Notes: generated from the sequence alone by a model not told the origin. A DNA stretch of 64,000 nucleotides from Bagarius yarrelli (GCA_005784505.1 VCAZ01000117.1:703501-767500); one strand, 5' to 3'; numbered from the stretch's first letter, positions 19,648 through 32,539 are shown. Numbers and translations are program-made.

Positions 19648-20474
19648 TTAATCATCCTGGACCTTGTACTTGGTCTTCATTCCCACCCCGAGGCAGCTGA
19701 GGCAGTGAATGCAGCGGTGGTAACAGCCGATGATGCGTGACTGTCCAAGCTTAAAAGCCATGCTCATGATGGCCATGCCTGTGATGATAAAGAGGAAAGT
19801 CAGCATAAAGAACTTGGGGTGTTTGGGCACAATGTCACCAAAACCAATAGTGGTAAGAGTTATGAAGCAGAAGTAGAACGCATCGAACCAGTTCAAGTCG
19901 GTCTCCCACAGCGGCAAGATCAGTGCCCAGCTCAGTATATAAGCAAAGACAACAAGCAGGATTAGCATGAACGGCACATCAAAACTCTCCATCTCTTGGC
20001 CGATGGTATTAAAATCCCACATTTTGAAGCCCAAAGGAACCGGTGGCATCTGATTGAGTTCGGGGCAAGAGTGTGTGCGCGTCAGAGGTCCGTCCTGACC
20101 GAACTTCTCCCGTGTAATGATCCTCTCAAAGATTGCAACATTTTTGAGAAACTGGCTGGACTTTCGCTTAACAGATGACTGAGTGAGCATGACCTCGCGA
20201 ATGTCCAGCGGTTTACTCAACACTATGTCTTGACTGGAACTATAGATGCTGTTACGGATTGCGTAACTTCTTCCCCGGCTATTGCAAAGGTTACTTAGCT
20301 GAGACAGAAGATGTTTGCAGTAAAGATGTAACTTTTGATAAGCACTGGACACCAGCATGGCCAAAATGTCGCCAACATCTGAAATGACCAAGAGCATGAG
20401 TGGAATTCCCACCATGGCATAGATGATACATGCTGCTCTTCCAGGCCCAGTCACTGGATAGATCTCTCCATAGC
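19648..20474 (-). CDS. kcnk18: kcnk18 exon 3 (TM2 to C-terminus)
   Basis: Begins with the GYGEIYPVTG filter half after acceptor ATCTCAG and ends KYKVQDD with a TAA stop at 19648-19650. It encodes TM2, the regulatory loop, TM3, pore 2 and TM4. Confidence 0.96.
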
Positions 20475-23400
20475 CTGAGATACATAAACAAGAAAGGGTT
20501 AATATATACTATATGCTAAACAAAACCCCTAAAATGTATTTATTCTCAGAAGTATAAAGTTGTACTTCAACTTTAGTTGTACTTAATGTGTTGGTTAGAA
20601 GATTCTTTAGAAACAATGCAATTTTATTTGTTTATGTAAAATAAAAAAATATTATTAATTAAATATTATTAAGAGCATTAAACAGTAACAAATTAAAAGG
20701 TGACAGCCATTTGCTTTTAAAAAACATATGAGCAGTTTCAGAAAACATCAGGAAATATGATACCTGAGATCTCTGAAGTCTTTGACTGTCACGCTTTGAC
20801 AATTGCTGCATTTATTATTGTCCAAAACATAATATGTTACTTTTTTTTTCAAAATTTCTCTGTAACATTTAATTTTTTTGTAAAAAAAAAAAAAAAAAGG
20901 AACGTAAACAGCTACAAGTCTTGATCTTTCAGAACCGATATCCGATAGACCAAAATATCGATAGAAATATCAGTATAAGCGATTATCGGTCTACCAATAT
21001 TTATGATGGTGGGAAGTGGTGGCTCATGGTTAAGGTGTTGGACTACCAACCCAAAAATTGTGGATTCGATTCCCAGATCCACCAAGCCACCACTGTTGGG
21101 CCCCTGAGCAAGGCCCTTAACTCCCAATTGCTCAGTTAATAAATGTAAGTCGCTCTGGATAAGGGCGTCTGCCAAACCACTTGCTTTCTTTCATTTTAAT
21201 GTCCTACTGTTACGTGGTCACAGGAGATACTGGACATCTGTTGCATTTTGTCCGAAACATATTATTTACATTTACGACATTTGGCAGACGTCCTTATCCA
21301 AAGTGACTTACATTTATCTCATTTATACAACTGAGCAATTAGGGGTTAAGGGCCTTGCTCAGGGGCCCAACAGTGGTGGCTTGTTGGAGCAGAAAATCGA
21401 ACCCACAGTCTTCGGGTTGGTAGTCCAACACCTTACGATGAGCCACCACTTCAGTATGCTATCGACATACCCACATTTCTCTGAAACATTTTTGTTAAGA
21501 AATGAAATACCAGAATTCTTAAGATAAATCTTGGTAACAAGATTTAAACCAAAACAAAAAAAATATTTTATTTGTTTATTATCATAACATTATTATTTTT
21601 ATTTGAATAGGCATTTAAATAGGAAAATGAGACTGTGCTAGGCTATGGCTAAGCTAATCTCGTTTACCTAAGTGCATTCTTTTGGCTAGAAGAAACAGGG
21701 AGTTAAACAATGACTTGTGCATTACAATGTTTTCATAGAATTAAATAGTGTCATATCTTTTTTTTTAGGTATGTTGACATGATTAAAAGTCACAGGTGTG
21801 TCAATGTTTGGGGAATGAAGCCGTTCTTCACCTGAATGGTTGAGCATTTATAACAAGCATTTATAGCGGTGAATGACACCACATGCTGCATCCATAAAGC
21901 TGTCAGAGGAGTGGACAACCCCCTGCACCCCTTACACAAATTCCTTATCCTCCTGCTGCATAGAGAAATGCAACAAAGCATCTAAGCCCTTACAGTCAGA
22001 CTGTGTATCAAGTTCTGTCCCTAATCCATCAGACCCCTCAATACCTCCTCAATAGTCCCCCATGCACCCTCTGCATTTATTTAAACTTATTTTTAGACTG
22101 AGGGTTATTTGAGGGTCAGAGACCCAGCAGTGGCAGCTGGGTGGTACTTCAACTGCACTCCGCCATCCTCACCATCCACCGCACTCAGTCAAATCCTCTT
22201 GACGTTTGACCATGAAACAGTAAATAGATATGAAAAAGTTTATCTTGTGCACGAAACTTTATCAATATAAGATGTGAGTGTGTTAAAACATTGTTGTTTT
22301 GTACACATGAGCTGAGATTTTGTGTAGCGTCCCTGTTTTTTTGTTTTTTTTTGTTAACAAGGAAGTGGTTTACACTAAAATTGATCAACTGCAGGACTAA
22401 CTGCTGTGGTTGTGTTTGTACCAGTAGGAAGCGAATCAATGAACGAAAGAGAGTGACTGGCTTTTAGCTGCGCTCATCTCCATTTTCTGAAGTTTCTGTC
22501 ACACACAAATGGAGCTGTGAAGGAGCTCTTAGTAACAATGTTCTCCTGCCACTGCTAAAAGATGAAAGGGCAGATTTGTAATAGACTATAGAAAATGCTG
22601 TATGATGCAATTCCCACAGGACCATTTGCAGTTCTAAATTGCTGCCTTGAACAGCTACAGTTTTATGTAGTAAGACACTGAGTATTACAGCGTGTACCGT
22701 ACAGTAGCTGTCAGAGGGCTGTGCGGTAGCTAAAAAAGCAGGGCCTCACAATGGCCCCCATAATGTAAAAAAAAAAATCATTTTTTTGTGGTCAAAATAT
22801 ATTTTAAATATACAGTTAAATATGTTTATCTGCGATGCTCAATAAAACATAGTTTTGAAATTAGAAATAAATTTCCGATTCAAGAAAATACATTTCCAAC
22901 CTTACAGACTCAATTACTTTATAATTAATAATTAAAATGATTAATAATAATAATAAAAATATTTATTTTGGTTTTATTCTAGGTTTGATTCCGGCTCGTA
23001 TTTTTTAATAATATACAAAAAATACCTGAAAAATGTATTTGTAGAAAAATATATGTATGTAAATATATTGTTAATCATATGTGTCCTGGACTACAATCTA
23101 TCACTCATTTACAGATCTTTTTTATATGCTTTATAGGCTTATGTGATAGTGACTTTAATATTTCAATGTTCATCCCTAGTAGTTATTATATTGGTGTCAT
23201 CCTGACAGCTTGAAGGTTGCTGGGTTTTTGTAAATGTGTGTGTGGGTGGGTGTGGTTTCCTACTGTGTTCCGCTGTGATTCGGAATGAGCTTTAAAAATG
23301 ACTGAAGGGCGGGAATAAGGGCTTCTGCCGAATGCTGTAAATGTTAATAACTGGATGTCTTTTGATTTAGCAAGCCCTTCCCAGATATTTTTAAATCAAT

Positions 23401-26400
23401 TGCACTAAACGACTGATTAAGTTTACTTTGTCTAATCTGATCGCCTAAAGGGAAGTAGTAGTGAAGTGGTTAAGGTGTTGGACTGCTAATTGGAAGATCA
23501 GGGTTTGATTCCCAGCACCACCAAACTACCACTGCTGGGTAGAAAAAGAGATAAATGTAAGTTACTCTGAATAAGGGCGTCTGCCAAAATGTATATAAAT
23601 GTGTATAATGTGTTTCTTTCTTTTTATCTTCTAATCTTCAGAACATGGCTAATGGATGAGGACGTAACATCCTGTGACTGGACCAACATAAACAATGATT
23701 ATCTTGGTCTTAACATCCAAACCCCACTGCATTATTTGTGTTGATAAAAATGTTTTAGGCTCCTAGTCTGCTTTCCATAAAGCATCGGAGATGTGTGTTA
23801 GTATGTGTGTTGAGCTTTTTATAATGTATAGTATGCGTCACAGTGTCCAGGCTAAGAGACACTGAATTGTTGTCATAATTAGTAGACCCTTGACTTTCCA
23901 TTCCCTCTTTACGGATAAATGTAGAACAAGAAAGTCTGTACAAATCGATCACATTTGAATCTAAAGTTCAGATGGTGTTTGATCAGGTGTGTGAGATTAT
24001 AAGAAAAATAGCAACATAGCTACGTCTTTTCTAGCTGAAGCCTCGAAGACAAACTTTTAAAATGATGCCTATGATGAGACAAACAAGAAACAAAAATAAA
24101 AAAAAAAACAATGAGAGGCCACGAATCTCGCTCACACACACACACACAAACACACATACACACACACAAAGCTGACCTCTAAAATGTTTCCAAAAAGCAT
24201 AATATTAAAGTATAAGATATATTAAGATTAATTATCTGGGAATTTTTTTTTGATTAATATGAAAGTTTGACTGTTTTTTGTTTTATTTTCTTTCTTCATG
24301 TTTTTACAACACTACTGATTCTGAATCAAATTAAATTTTATGAATTCGACTACATTCAAAATAAAAACAACACAAGGAAGTGGTTTTAGGCGGATCTTTA
24401 GCAAGTAAATGTAAAGAAATCCATGGAAATTTCTAGATTTTTAATCTGACAGAGTGAAAATTTTCCTTTTCTCTTTTCTCTAAACGATTCACGCTGTTAA
24501 AAAAAATCCTGTTAAATTTACGGTAAAAAACCGGCAGCTGTGGTTTTCATCTACCGTAAAAAATACGGTTGGAATGTTTTTCTGTTTACGGTATATTTAG
24601 AAGTGAACCGTAAAATCTACGGTAAAAACTGGCAGCTGTGGTTTCCAGAAAAAAGTACCTTAGTAAAAGAAATGTTGTAAATTCAATGCCACAAACATAA
24701 GAAATAAAACATTCGAAGTAAATACATACTTCGAACAACCATCTTCTCCTTAAAACAGCAGTAAAACAATGTATTTCAGCAATTAAAATGATTACAGTCG
24801 TTACCAGAAAGAAACGCATTCAATGACCACACATCATTCTATTAACAGAATGTATTAATCATGAACCAAATGCTACTGTCTTCAGCAGAAGAGACATTAA
24901 AATGAATCTTAATCAACCTTAATCATCAATCTTAACTTTCCTAAAAAAATATTTTTTGCTCTGATGGACATCCTGGATGGCCTATGGGTAAGTAAATCAT
25001 TAATGTAAATACAACTGAACTCGTAGCATTGGAGTCAAAGCTGTGCAGCGTTCGTTCCACGATGAAACCTAATAATTGTCCAATTAGAAAGCCCTTAATC
25101 AGATTTGGGACATGGGTGGGAACTTAATCAGGCGTAACTTTGCTCAATCAGGCACACACTATCTGAACAAAGAAAAGACACGAATAAACCCTCAGTTTTA
25201 TGGAGATAGGCAAATGAAGGCAAATTAATTCTGATAATTGTGTCTTTTATGAGCAACATATCATTCATCCTCAGGAAAATTAGGAGCCTTTTTCAACAAA
25301 ATCTGCCCAATAGCACTAAGCTAATCACAAAGCTGTCCCCCTCCTGCCTTTCGCCCTTTCAGAGCTGGATGGGATAGACTCTAGCAGATCCCCGTGACCC
25401 CAAATTAGGGAATAAGCGGGTAGAGATGAATGAATGAATAATAAATGAATTATTGCAAAAGCATGTAACTGATAGAGTCAATCTAAAGTTTGTACAACAC
25501 CGTAATATTTGACACTTTGCTATGTATCCTTGTACACATAATATTTTTAATTGAGTTAAAATAGCGGACTGTTTTTGTTCTTCCATACATAGGCAAGCTT
25601 TTTTTTTGAATAGCTGAATAACCATCACCATTTTTATGGGCCATCTGGCAAGAATTGACAAAAAAAAGGCATAAAAACTAATGAAACAGAAAATGTCACA
25701 AAGAACACGACAAAAAATGGCGGAATTTAGGCTGAAACCGAGAGGATTGGAGTATTTTACGTACCCACAGTGGTGAAGACGGTGCAGCAGAAGAAGAGCG
25801 AGCCATAAAAGGTCCAGTTTTGATGGCTCTGAGACCACACAGATTGGTAGCCTCCTCTGATCTTCGGCTCTAAAGCACCAACGAGAAACTCCTCAGACTC
25901 ATCTAAACATCCGAGACATTAAAAAAACAGCTTTTACATTAATAATTTGCTATTTTAATGCGAGGAAGGTTACTGTACCGTAAAGCATGACCAGGTTGCA
26001 CTCTATGCTCGTTATCTGGTTGGGACATCTTATTCTAGTGTGTTTGTTATTCTTCAGTTCTGTTTGTTTTATGTGGCTTTTTTGTTTTGTGTAGGTCGGT
26101 GTTGTTTCTTGCACCACGATCCTGGAGAAACGCTGTCTTAATTGACTGTGTACTGCATCTGCTATATACAGTATTGTATGGCTGAAATGACAATAAATGA
26201 CTTTTTGACTGGACTTGAGAACTAAATAGCATTCGAGTTGTTAGAAGTGGAAGTGATCACAGTAATGCAACATCAACATCTGGATTTTTCTTAAGAAATA
26301 AAATGTAGTGATGTTAGTCGATGAGTTGGGTTTCTTTGTTCTTCTTCCTATTATTATAGTTATATATTACAACTAATAAGAATAATAACAAGAAGAATAA

Positions 26401-26827
26401 CAAGAAGAAAAAGAACAAAAAAGAAGAATTGACTTAAATGTCGCATAGAGAGAACAGCTGTTCTAAACTTTATGACAATCAGTTAATCATTTAAAACATC
26501 TCGACATATAAGAGCAGCTCAGAAACAGAGAGATGGAGAAAGACAGATTAGTCAGATTTGATTAATGTTATTAAAGAATGATAGTTTCATGGTCATACCC
26601 GAATGATTGCGCACGGTCGTGACAATTTGGCGCACGAAATTTCGGTACTCGTCCGTCTCGTTTCTCGGATTTCCCTCTATCTTCTGGAAGACCACGGCAC
26701 CGAGCACAGCGTAGCCGATGAGGGAGAGGATGAGAACGACGTGTGGAAAAAGCGCCCACATGCATTTCGCTGCTCGCTGCCTGGCCGCCGGGCGCGCGCG
26801 CCCCTCTTCCACAGCGCCCATAGACAT
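19648..26827 (-). CDS. kcnk18: Two-pore-domain potassium channel, TRESK type (KCNK18)
   Basis: Three exons (26827-26599, 25902-25765, 20474-19648) join to 1194 nt, a 397-aa protein; human TRESK is 384 aa. It is a plasma-membrane background K+ channel that works as a dimer. Residues about 26-47 form TM1, followed by a cap loop with N-glycosylation sequons (NET, NHS, NWT). P-loop 1 carries TVGYG across the exon 2/3 junction. TM2 lies at about 137-157 and a long cytoplasmic loop at about 160-285. TM3 is at about 290-311, P-loop 2 has TTIGFGD (331-336) and TM4 is at about 346-365. The long TM2-TM3 loop with short tails, and RTHSCPEL (human SNSCPEL, a 14-3-3 docking serine), set TRESK apart from other K2P families. 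A degenerate calcineurin-docking candidate QDIVLS is at about 204-209. All splice phases agree. Confidence 0.95.
21010..21180 (+). repeat. SINE family A, sense, in kcnk18 intron 2
   Basis: Complete sense copy from GTGGCTCATGGTTAAGGTGT through GGATTCGATTCCCAGA to ATAAGGGCGTCTGCCAAACC. The head has recognisable A-box and B-box sequences. Confidence 0.85.
21264..21455 (-). repeat. SINE family A, antisense, in kcnk18 intron 2
   Basis: Antisense copy only about 80 bp beyond the sense copy at 21010, so the two form an inverted pair. Confidence 0.83.
21456..23450. other. kcnk18 intron 2, no recognised element
   Basis: AT-rich unique sequence apart from scattered A and T runs. I see no exon or repeat that I can name. 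Confidence 0.5.
23455..23605 (+). repeat. SINE family A, sense, in kcnk18 intron 2
   Basis: Head GTAGTGAAGTGGTTAAGGTG, B-box region GGTTTGATTCCCAGC and end AAGGGCGTCTGCCAAAATGT, with a shortened body. Confidence 0.8.
24490..24660. mobile_element. Palindromic MITE-like element built of 'ttacggta / taccgtaa' arms
   Basis: Contains several copies of TTACGGTAAAAA and its reverse complement and two copies of 'GGCAGCTGTGGTTT' within 170 bp. The inverted arms suggest a small nonautonomous DNA transposon. Family unknown. Confidence 0.5.
25340..25440 (+). repeat. SINE family B 3' fragment
   Basis: Reads GATGGGATAGACTCTAGCAG to ATAAGCGGGTAGAGATGAAT, just downstream of kcnk18 exon 2 on the gene's strand. 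Confidence 0.75.
25765..25902 (-). CDS. kcnk18: kcnk18 exon 2 (cap and first pore helix)
   Basis: Begins DESEEFLVGALEPKIRGGYQ and ends SLFFCCTVFTTVG. LFFCCTVF.TVGYG is nearly identical to the first pore of human TRESK. Acceptor TTTAG, donor GTACGT. Confidence 0.95.
26050..26210 (+). repeat. LINE-like 3' tail fragment in kcnk18 intron 1
   Basis: Contains CACCACGATCCTGGAGAAAC, ACTGCATCTG and 'GGCTGAAATGACAATAAATG', a tail I associate with teleost LINE or SINE 3' ends. A weaker relative lies at 10560-10690. Confidence 0.45.
26599..26827 (-). CDS. kcnk18: kcnk18 exon 1 (start, TM1, start of cap)
   Basis: Begins MSMGAVEEGRARPAARQRAA, an Arg/Ala-rich cytoplasmic end, then TM1 and the cap as far as VRNHS. 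It ends after one base of an Asp codon at donor GTATGA. A second in-frame Met is at residue 3; the first is used here. Confidence 0.9.
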
Positions 26828-27050
26828 CTTGCGCTCTTCGTCTCCGTCCTTTACATGTTATGCATGCCAGCGTTTCGGAGACTGGCTTGTGGCGGGTTGC
26901 CAGATCACTCAAATAGGTTTAAAACCCACCCGAAGGTACAAGGTTGAGAAGGTTTTTTTTTTTTTTGACGTTAAACACAAAACGTTCTGCCATTGGGCGT
27001 CGCAAGTATGTGCGCCTCCTTACGGGTCAGATATGGTTTAGAATTAATAA
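26828..27050 (-). promoter_or_regulatory. Upstream region of kcnk18
   Basis: The 100 bp around the first codon is locally GC- and CpG-rich (the CGCGCGCGC stretch lies in exon 1), in contrast to the AT-rich surroundings. This fits a promoter-proximal location. No specific motif is decisive. Confidence 0.3.
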
Positions 27051-27189
27051 TCTGGCACCAAGTGATGTAATTAACAGTATAACATATATTTTCTTTAATT
27101 TAAATGAATGTGTAATATGAAAACATGCTAAAGTATTGTAGAGAAACTATAGTTACTACAGAACATGTGGTAAAAACTTTAGTTCAAGC

Positions 27190-27480
27190 TCAAGTTCAAG
27201 GAGCTTTATTTCATTTCAGCCATATATAGCAGAGGCAGTACACAGGGAAATTAAATAACGTTACGTCAGGACCCCCTGGTGCTACAAAGAACATAGAATT
27301 TCACAAAACAACAAAGAGCCACTAACCAGAATAGACATTAAGTGCATGTGTGCAACCTGGTGCAGACAGTGCAGAAACAGACAGTGCAATAAACAAAGAC
27401 AGTGCAAAAAAAGACAATAGAGAACAGAACAGAACGCTGGACAGAACATTTAATAGCGCCAACCAGATTATAAAATGAGG
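27190..27480. repeat. LINE-type 3' tail fragment
   Basis: Starts AGTTCAAGGAGCTTTATTTC and runs through repeated 'gacagtgcagaaacagacagtgcaataaa' phrases to AGCGCCAACCAGATTATAAA. A related piece in the other half of the unit is at 29160-29420 (CACCGCCGACCAGATAATAA ... TTGAGGAGCCTGATGGCTTG). The class is uncertain. Confidence 0.5.
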
Positions 27481-27545
27481 TACGACATGGAATTAGCATT
27501 ATAAAGTGACTGTGGTTATTTTTTTGTTTTTTCAGTCTATTTGTG

Positions 27546-27549
27546 TTGA

Positions 27550-27588
<39 letters not shown>
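27546..27588. repeat. (TG)n microsatellite
   Basis: About twenty TG dinucleotides. A shorter one lies at 29318-29343. Confidence 0.9.
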
Positions 27589-27589
<1 letters not shown>

Positions 27590-27881
27590 AGTTCAGTTCT
27601 GTTGAGCAGCCAGCAGAGTTTTCTTCAAGTCTTGCTGTAGTAAATAAATCATGGTAAACAATTGTCAATTATTTTAGCAAATTTTCAATGTGATAATTGG
27701 CTGTTGCAGTTGTTATAGTAACCTTTATTAATTACTAATGGGGCACAGGAGAGATTTTGAAAACATGGGGACCAAATTCAGGCTCCACTTCAGACTCACC
27801 ATCGAACCATCATGTATTAAACTTGCCTGCATCCTGATCATCATTAGAATAATAAAGATTGTTATTACAATATGAAATTAG

Positions 27882-28072
27882 TGGGGCAGCACTGTGGCTT
27901 AGTGGTTAACACTGTTGCCTCACAGCAAGAAGGACCTGGGTTTGCATGTTCTCCCCACGCTTGTGTGGGTTTACTCGGGTTCTCTGGTTTCCCCCAACAG
28001 GGATAGACTCCAGCAGATGCCTGTTACCCAGAATAAGGGAATAAGCGGGTATAGAAGATGAATAATCAGGTC
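27882..28072 (+). repeat. SINE family B, sense, internally deleted
   Basis: Shows the intact head GGCAGCACTGTGGCTTAGTG, GTTAACACTGTTGCCTCACAG and the end AATAAGGGAATAAGCGGGTA. The usual middle third is missing. Confidence 0.8.
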
Positions 28073-28149
28073 AACTGGAACGGGGAACACCTCCAATAAC
28101 ACAAAATATATTTGTTGATCACAAGTCGAATGGCATCTACGCTAGCATA

Positions 28150-28520
28150 TGTCTGTTCTTTGTTATTCCGAGCTCACCGTCGCCGCCATCACTTGGAGAC
28201 ATTAAGGCAGTTACTCAGTGATCTCGTCTTCTAGACCTGCCTTCTGGACAAGACCATAGAACTTTTGCTGCAGTATGGGGTAACCTACTGGTTTATCTGT
28301 TCAGAGAAGAACTGACCCCCCCGACTGGTTTCTCCCAAGGTTTTTTCCCCATTCTGTTACAGAGAGAGTTTTGGTTCCTTGCCGCTGTTGCCTCTGGCTT
28401 GCTTAGTTGGGGACTTTTAAATTTATAGATATTAATCAAATTGAGTGTTTTAATGAATGTTTTATATTGTTGTTTCTGATGCATTTCTGTAAAACTGCTT
28501 TAAAACAATCCTGATTAAAG
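28150..28520 (+). repeat. Interspersed retroelement tail
   Basis: Contains GGTTTCTCCCAAGGTTTTTT, GAGTTTTGGTTCCTTGCCGC and AAACTGCTTTAAAACAATCC, a sequence common in teleost repeats. The antisense form is at 31620-31840. Likely a LINE 3' region; class unresolved. Confidence 0.5.
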
Positions 28521-29887
28521 TTAGTGAAATAAGTACACATGATCAGCAGTTAGGGATGAGCAAAACTCCTGCAGAATTCCATATCTAGACCAGCCTTCTA
28601 TGTGAGATGTCCAAAACTTGCACAGTTCTGCTTTGTATAATTTAGATTCCGTTATTTCACACTATTTGGATTAATTGTTGAATTGTTGTATGAAGCTTTG
28701 AATGAAGAAACGTCAACACAAGTTTCCACATGGTTATGATAAAAACAGATGATCAAATGATTTGGCATAATAAATGATCTTACATAAATACATCAATTAA
28801 ACTATTAAATCAACATCTACTCTTTACCGCATATTTGCACTTACTGTTACATTTATTGTTTACAATGCTATCCTACAAATTGTAAGAGGACATTTGTTAT
28901 TGCCCAACATATCCGAATAAAATAATGACTGAAAAACTTAAATATAAACTTAGTTTGCTTTAAAAGTCGACTGTGACATCATGACAAAATAAGATAAATA
29001 AAGATATAATTTAGAACTGAAATAAAATACTCTAATTTAAATACTCTTCTTAAAACTATTTTGCCTTTATATGGATTTGTGTATCTTTTTCCAAAGGGTC
29101 TTTGGGAAACAAATGGAGAAACGCAAATAGAGCCTGAAAAAAAAGGACGCTCTACAGGAGTTAAATTAAAACACCGCCGACCAGATAATAAAAATGTGCA
29201 AATAGAAATGTGCAATTAAAAAATGCAAGGTTACTGTGCAAACTGCGTTAATAGTGTCCGTGCTTAACAGTGTATTTTTGTGTTCACATGTTGCTCTAAA
29301 CATCAAATTGTATTACGTATGTGTGTGTGTGTGTGTGTGTGTGAGTTGAGGTAGTTTTAGTCAGTTCAGCATGTTGAGGAGCCTGATGGCTTGAGGATAG
29401 AGAAGTGTAATTAGAATTCGGGGGGAGAGTACGTTTCTGTGACTGTTATATGCTGCAGTAAGATGTAGTAAATCCTGTAATATACTACAGTTTACTAAAC
29501 TTTACTACTAGATCATACTGTAGAAAATCCTAAGGTATACTATTGTAATTTTTTATGCGGCTGGTACCAAAAGCAGTTCTTCTGGTGGTAGTAGTGTTGT
29601 AAGTCACTAACACATTATCTCTGCGTCAGATGTTTTTCTGTATTTGGATTTAAAGATGAAACTGAACGAAAACTTTCCAAAACTAAGCACAACAGAGAAA
29701 CAATTGAAAATAAGAAAAACTTTGGGTAGAGTTAGTCTCAGCCAGGTAGGAGGAATATATAAACTATTATTTTTATTTAGCCTTTACCAATTTTCTGATG
29801 GATGTATTCGGTTTGATTTTACAAAATAGAAACCAATTATAGGATTCAGGCCAAAAGTTTGTGGACAGCTTTATTTAGCATGTGCAC

Positions 29888-30062
29888 ATTTTACATTCAT
29901 TTACGCGCCCTTATACAGAGTGACTTATACAGAGTGATCTTATTTACACAACTGAGCAATTAAAGGTTAAGGGCCTTGCTCAGGGGCTCAGCAGTGGTGG
30001 CTTGGTGGAGCTGGATATCAAATCCACAATCTTCGGTTTTTATAATTAGTCACCACTTCCCT
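29888..30062 (-). repeat. SINE family A, antisense, degraded
   Basis: Central part GGTTAAGGGCCTTGCTCAGG and GGTGGCTTGGTGGAGCTGGA are clear; the ends are diverged. Confidence 0.75.
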
Positions 30063-30089
30063 ACATTTCAGATGTAATACCTTTGCAAT

Positions 30090-30225
30090 ATTTCCATTTG
30101 CAAACATACTGTATGAAGACCACTTGCAAGCTTCCACTTTTCCAGATTTGTAATAACCATGTCTTTGTTAGGCTCCAGGGCTTTGTGCACAGTTGCATTG
30201 TCAAGATGGAATCTGTTAGTGCCTT
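30090..30225 (-). mobile_element. Tc1/mariner relic (minus-strand transposase fragment)
   Basis: Carries CTCCAGGGCTTTGTGCACAG..GCATTGTCAAGATGGAATC. This is the reverse complement of the part of Tc1-type transposases that reads FQ.DN.PVH. Too decayed to code. Confidence 0.5.
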
Positions 30226-30325
30226 TTAGTTGACGTGAAGTGACAAGACAAGGCAAGGCAAGAGAAGACCTCACCAGGCAAGCATTAGTACAAAGAACAA
30301 TGCCTTACCAGAAACAAGACAAGTA

Positions 30326-30335
30326 TATATATATA

Positions 30336-30392
<57 letters not shown>
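30326..30392. repeat. (TA)n microsatellite
   Basis: About 65 bp of alternating TA with a single interruption. Confidence 0.93.
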
Positions 30393-30393
<1 letters not shown>

Positions 30394-31079
30394 TAAACTA
30401 AAATGGAACACATTAAATAAACATAGACTTTGTCTATTATCAAATACAAAGACTTTGTGTGCTTCTAATTCATGGTAACAGCTTGGAGAAGTAGCAGATG
30501 GAAGTATGACGATCAGCTGACTACATACCTTTAAAGTCATAGTTGCCTCATTTTTCAGCTTTCAAGCTTTACGGCTTGTCACACTCAGTGATTCTAAGGT
30601 GATTAAACCACCACTCGATAAATGTGTACCACTAATACACCCATTACCATATCAGCGTCTACACTTTGCCAGGAAAAATCCACTACTCCAAGTAATATCT
30701 TGGCATCGTTGGTTTCACAGTGGTCCCTTTTCTATTTATGGAAGTAGTTGATGAGCAGCAAATGTATACTTTAAAAGTTCAGCTACAAGCCAGGAGCTGA
30801 TATTTAATAGAAACTTTTCAATGTCTGTTGACAATAAACTCAACCATTCAAACAGCTCTACAGTGACATGGGCACACACACGACTTTATAAATTTTTAGA
30901 TTTATGGCCGAGCTGCTGGATACAAGCTGCACAGGCAACATCTGTTGCTTTGTCTGAGTCAGCGTGAAGGCCACTTAAGGAGTAGCCAGACTATAATTTT
31001 TAAAGCTGCATTCTCTTCCAACTGAAATGAACATTAATCGTCAGAACACTTAATTTTAGCCAAAGCGATCTCTTTATAC

Positions 31080-31190
31080 AGATAAACGGTTGAAAGCCTT
31101 GCTCAGACGGCCCCACAGTGGTAGCTTGGTGGTCCTGGAATTTGAACTTATGACCTTCTGATCAGCAGTTCAACAAACTAATCTCCACAT
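31080..31190 (-). repeat. SINE family A fragment, antisense
   Basis: Diverged central piece (AAAGCCTTGCTCAGACGGCC, GGTAGCTTGGTGGTCCTGGA). Confidence 0.6.
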
Positions 31191-31614
31191 TACTTTGCTG
31201 TAGCTATGTGGCTACCACATAAAATAGTCAGTTTAAACAAACAAAAAAAAGTGAGCTTACAATGCATACAAAATAAATTAAAAAATGCATATATTTTTTT
31301 TTTTGCCAGCACCATCTAGCCGGTTCCTACGATAGCTATAAACAGTGTACAGTGTGAAACCTTTCACGATGGTTAAACTCACTGGGAAGATAAGCTTTGT
31401 TTTAGCTTAGCAATCTTTAAAACATATTCAATTAAAACATTTATTTTTATTTTATTGAAAATGTAATAAATACACTGGCTAAAGTGACTAGTTTGAAACC
31501 AAGTACTGGTTATCAACTCGACATGACAAGACAAGACAAGACCAGTTCTCACCAGGCAGTAGTACAAGGAACAATGCCTCACCAGGAACAAGGCGATATT
31601 CAATTTAATTCACT

Positions 31615-31845
31615 TCAAGTCAATTTTATTTGTTTAGCGTTTTTACTATGGTGATCGTCACAAAGCAGCTTTACACAATCGAAGAAATTATAAGATGAAA
31701 ATGAGACAGAAATCAGTTTGTCCCTGATGAGCAAGCCGGGGGCGACGGTGGCAAGCAAAAACTCCCTGAGATGGAAAAGTAAGAAACCTTGAGAGGAACC
31801 AGACTCAACAGAGAACCCATCCTCATTTGGGTGAAAAACAGGTAG
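31615..31845 (-). repeat. Interspersed retroelement tail, antisense
   Basis: Reverse-strand counterpart of 28150-28520: CAAAGCAGCTTTACACAATC, GGGGGCGACGGTGGCAAGCA, TTGAGAGGAACCAGACTCAA. Confidence 0.5.
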
Positions 31846-31985
31846 TAGAAATTATGTGGTTACACTGTGTGTGTTTGAGAACAACTTAAATCATTAGTCC
31901 TTAAAGAACAGCTGGAGCGTCTTTATGGAGACGAAAAAAGGTCCGAAGCAGATATAAAGGGGAAAGGTTTTAAAACTAAACTTTC

Positions 31986-32394
<409 letters not shown>

Positions 32395-32539
32395 AAACAA
32401 AATGAAACACATTAACTAAACGTGACACACCTGAACACAATAAGGAAAACATGACCAAAATGTGTTGTGTAATGTGTAATGTGACACATAAATCACATAA
32501 CAAGACATAAACAAACATTAAGCACATGGACTAGAACAG

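Noticed and set aside
21010..21090. tRNA gene (A-box and B-box like sequence)
   Set aside because: The same head occurs in many copies followed by a common body and tail, so it belongs to a tRNA-derived SINE and does not fold as an intact tRNA.
25359..25838. 159-codon minus-strand open frame next to kcnk18 exon 2
   Set aside because: It is out of frame with the channel and mostly intron; the true exon ends at 25765.
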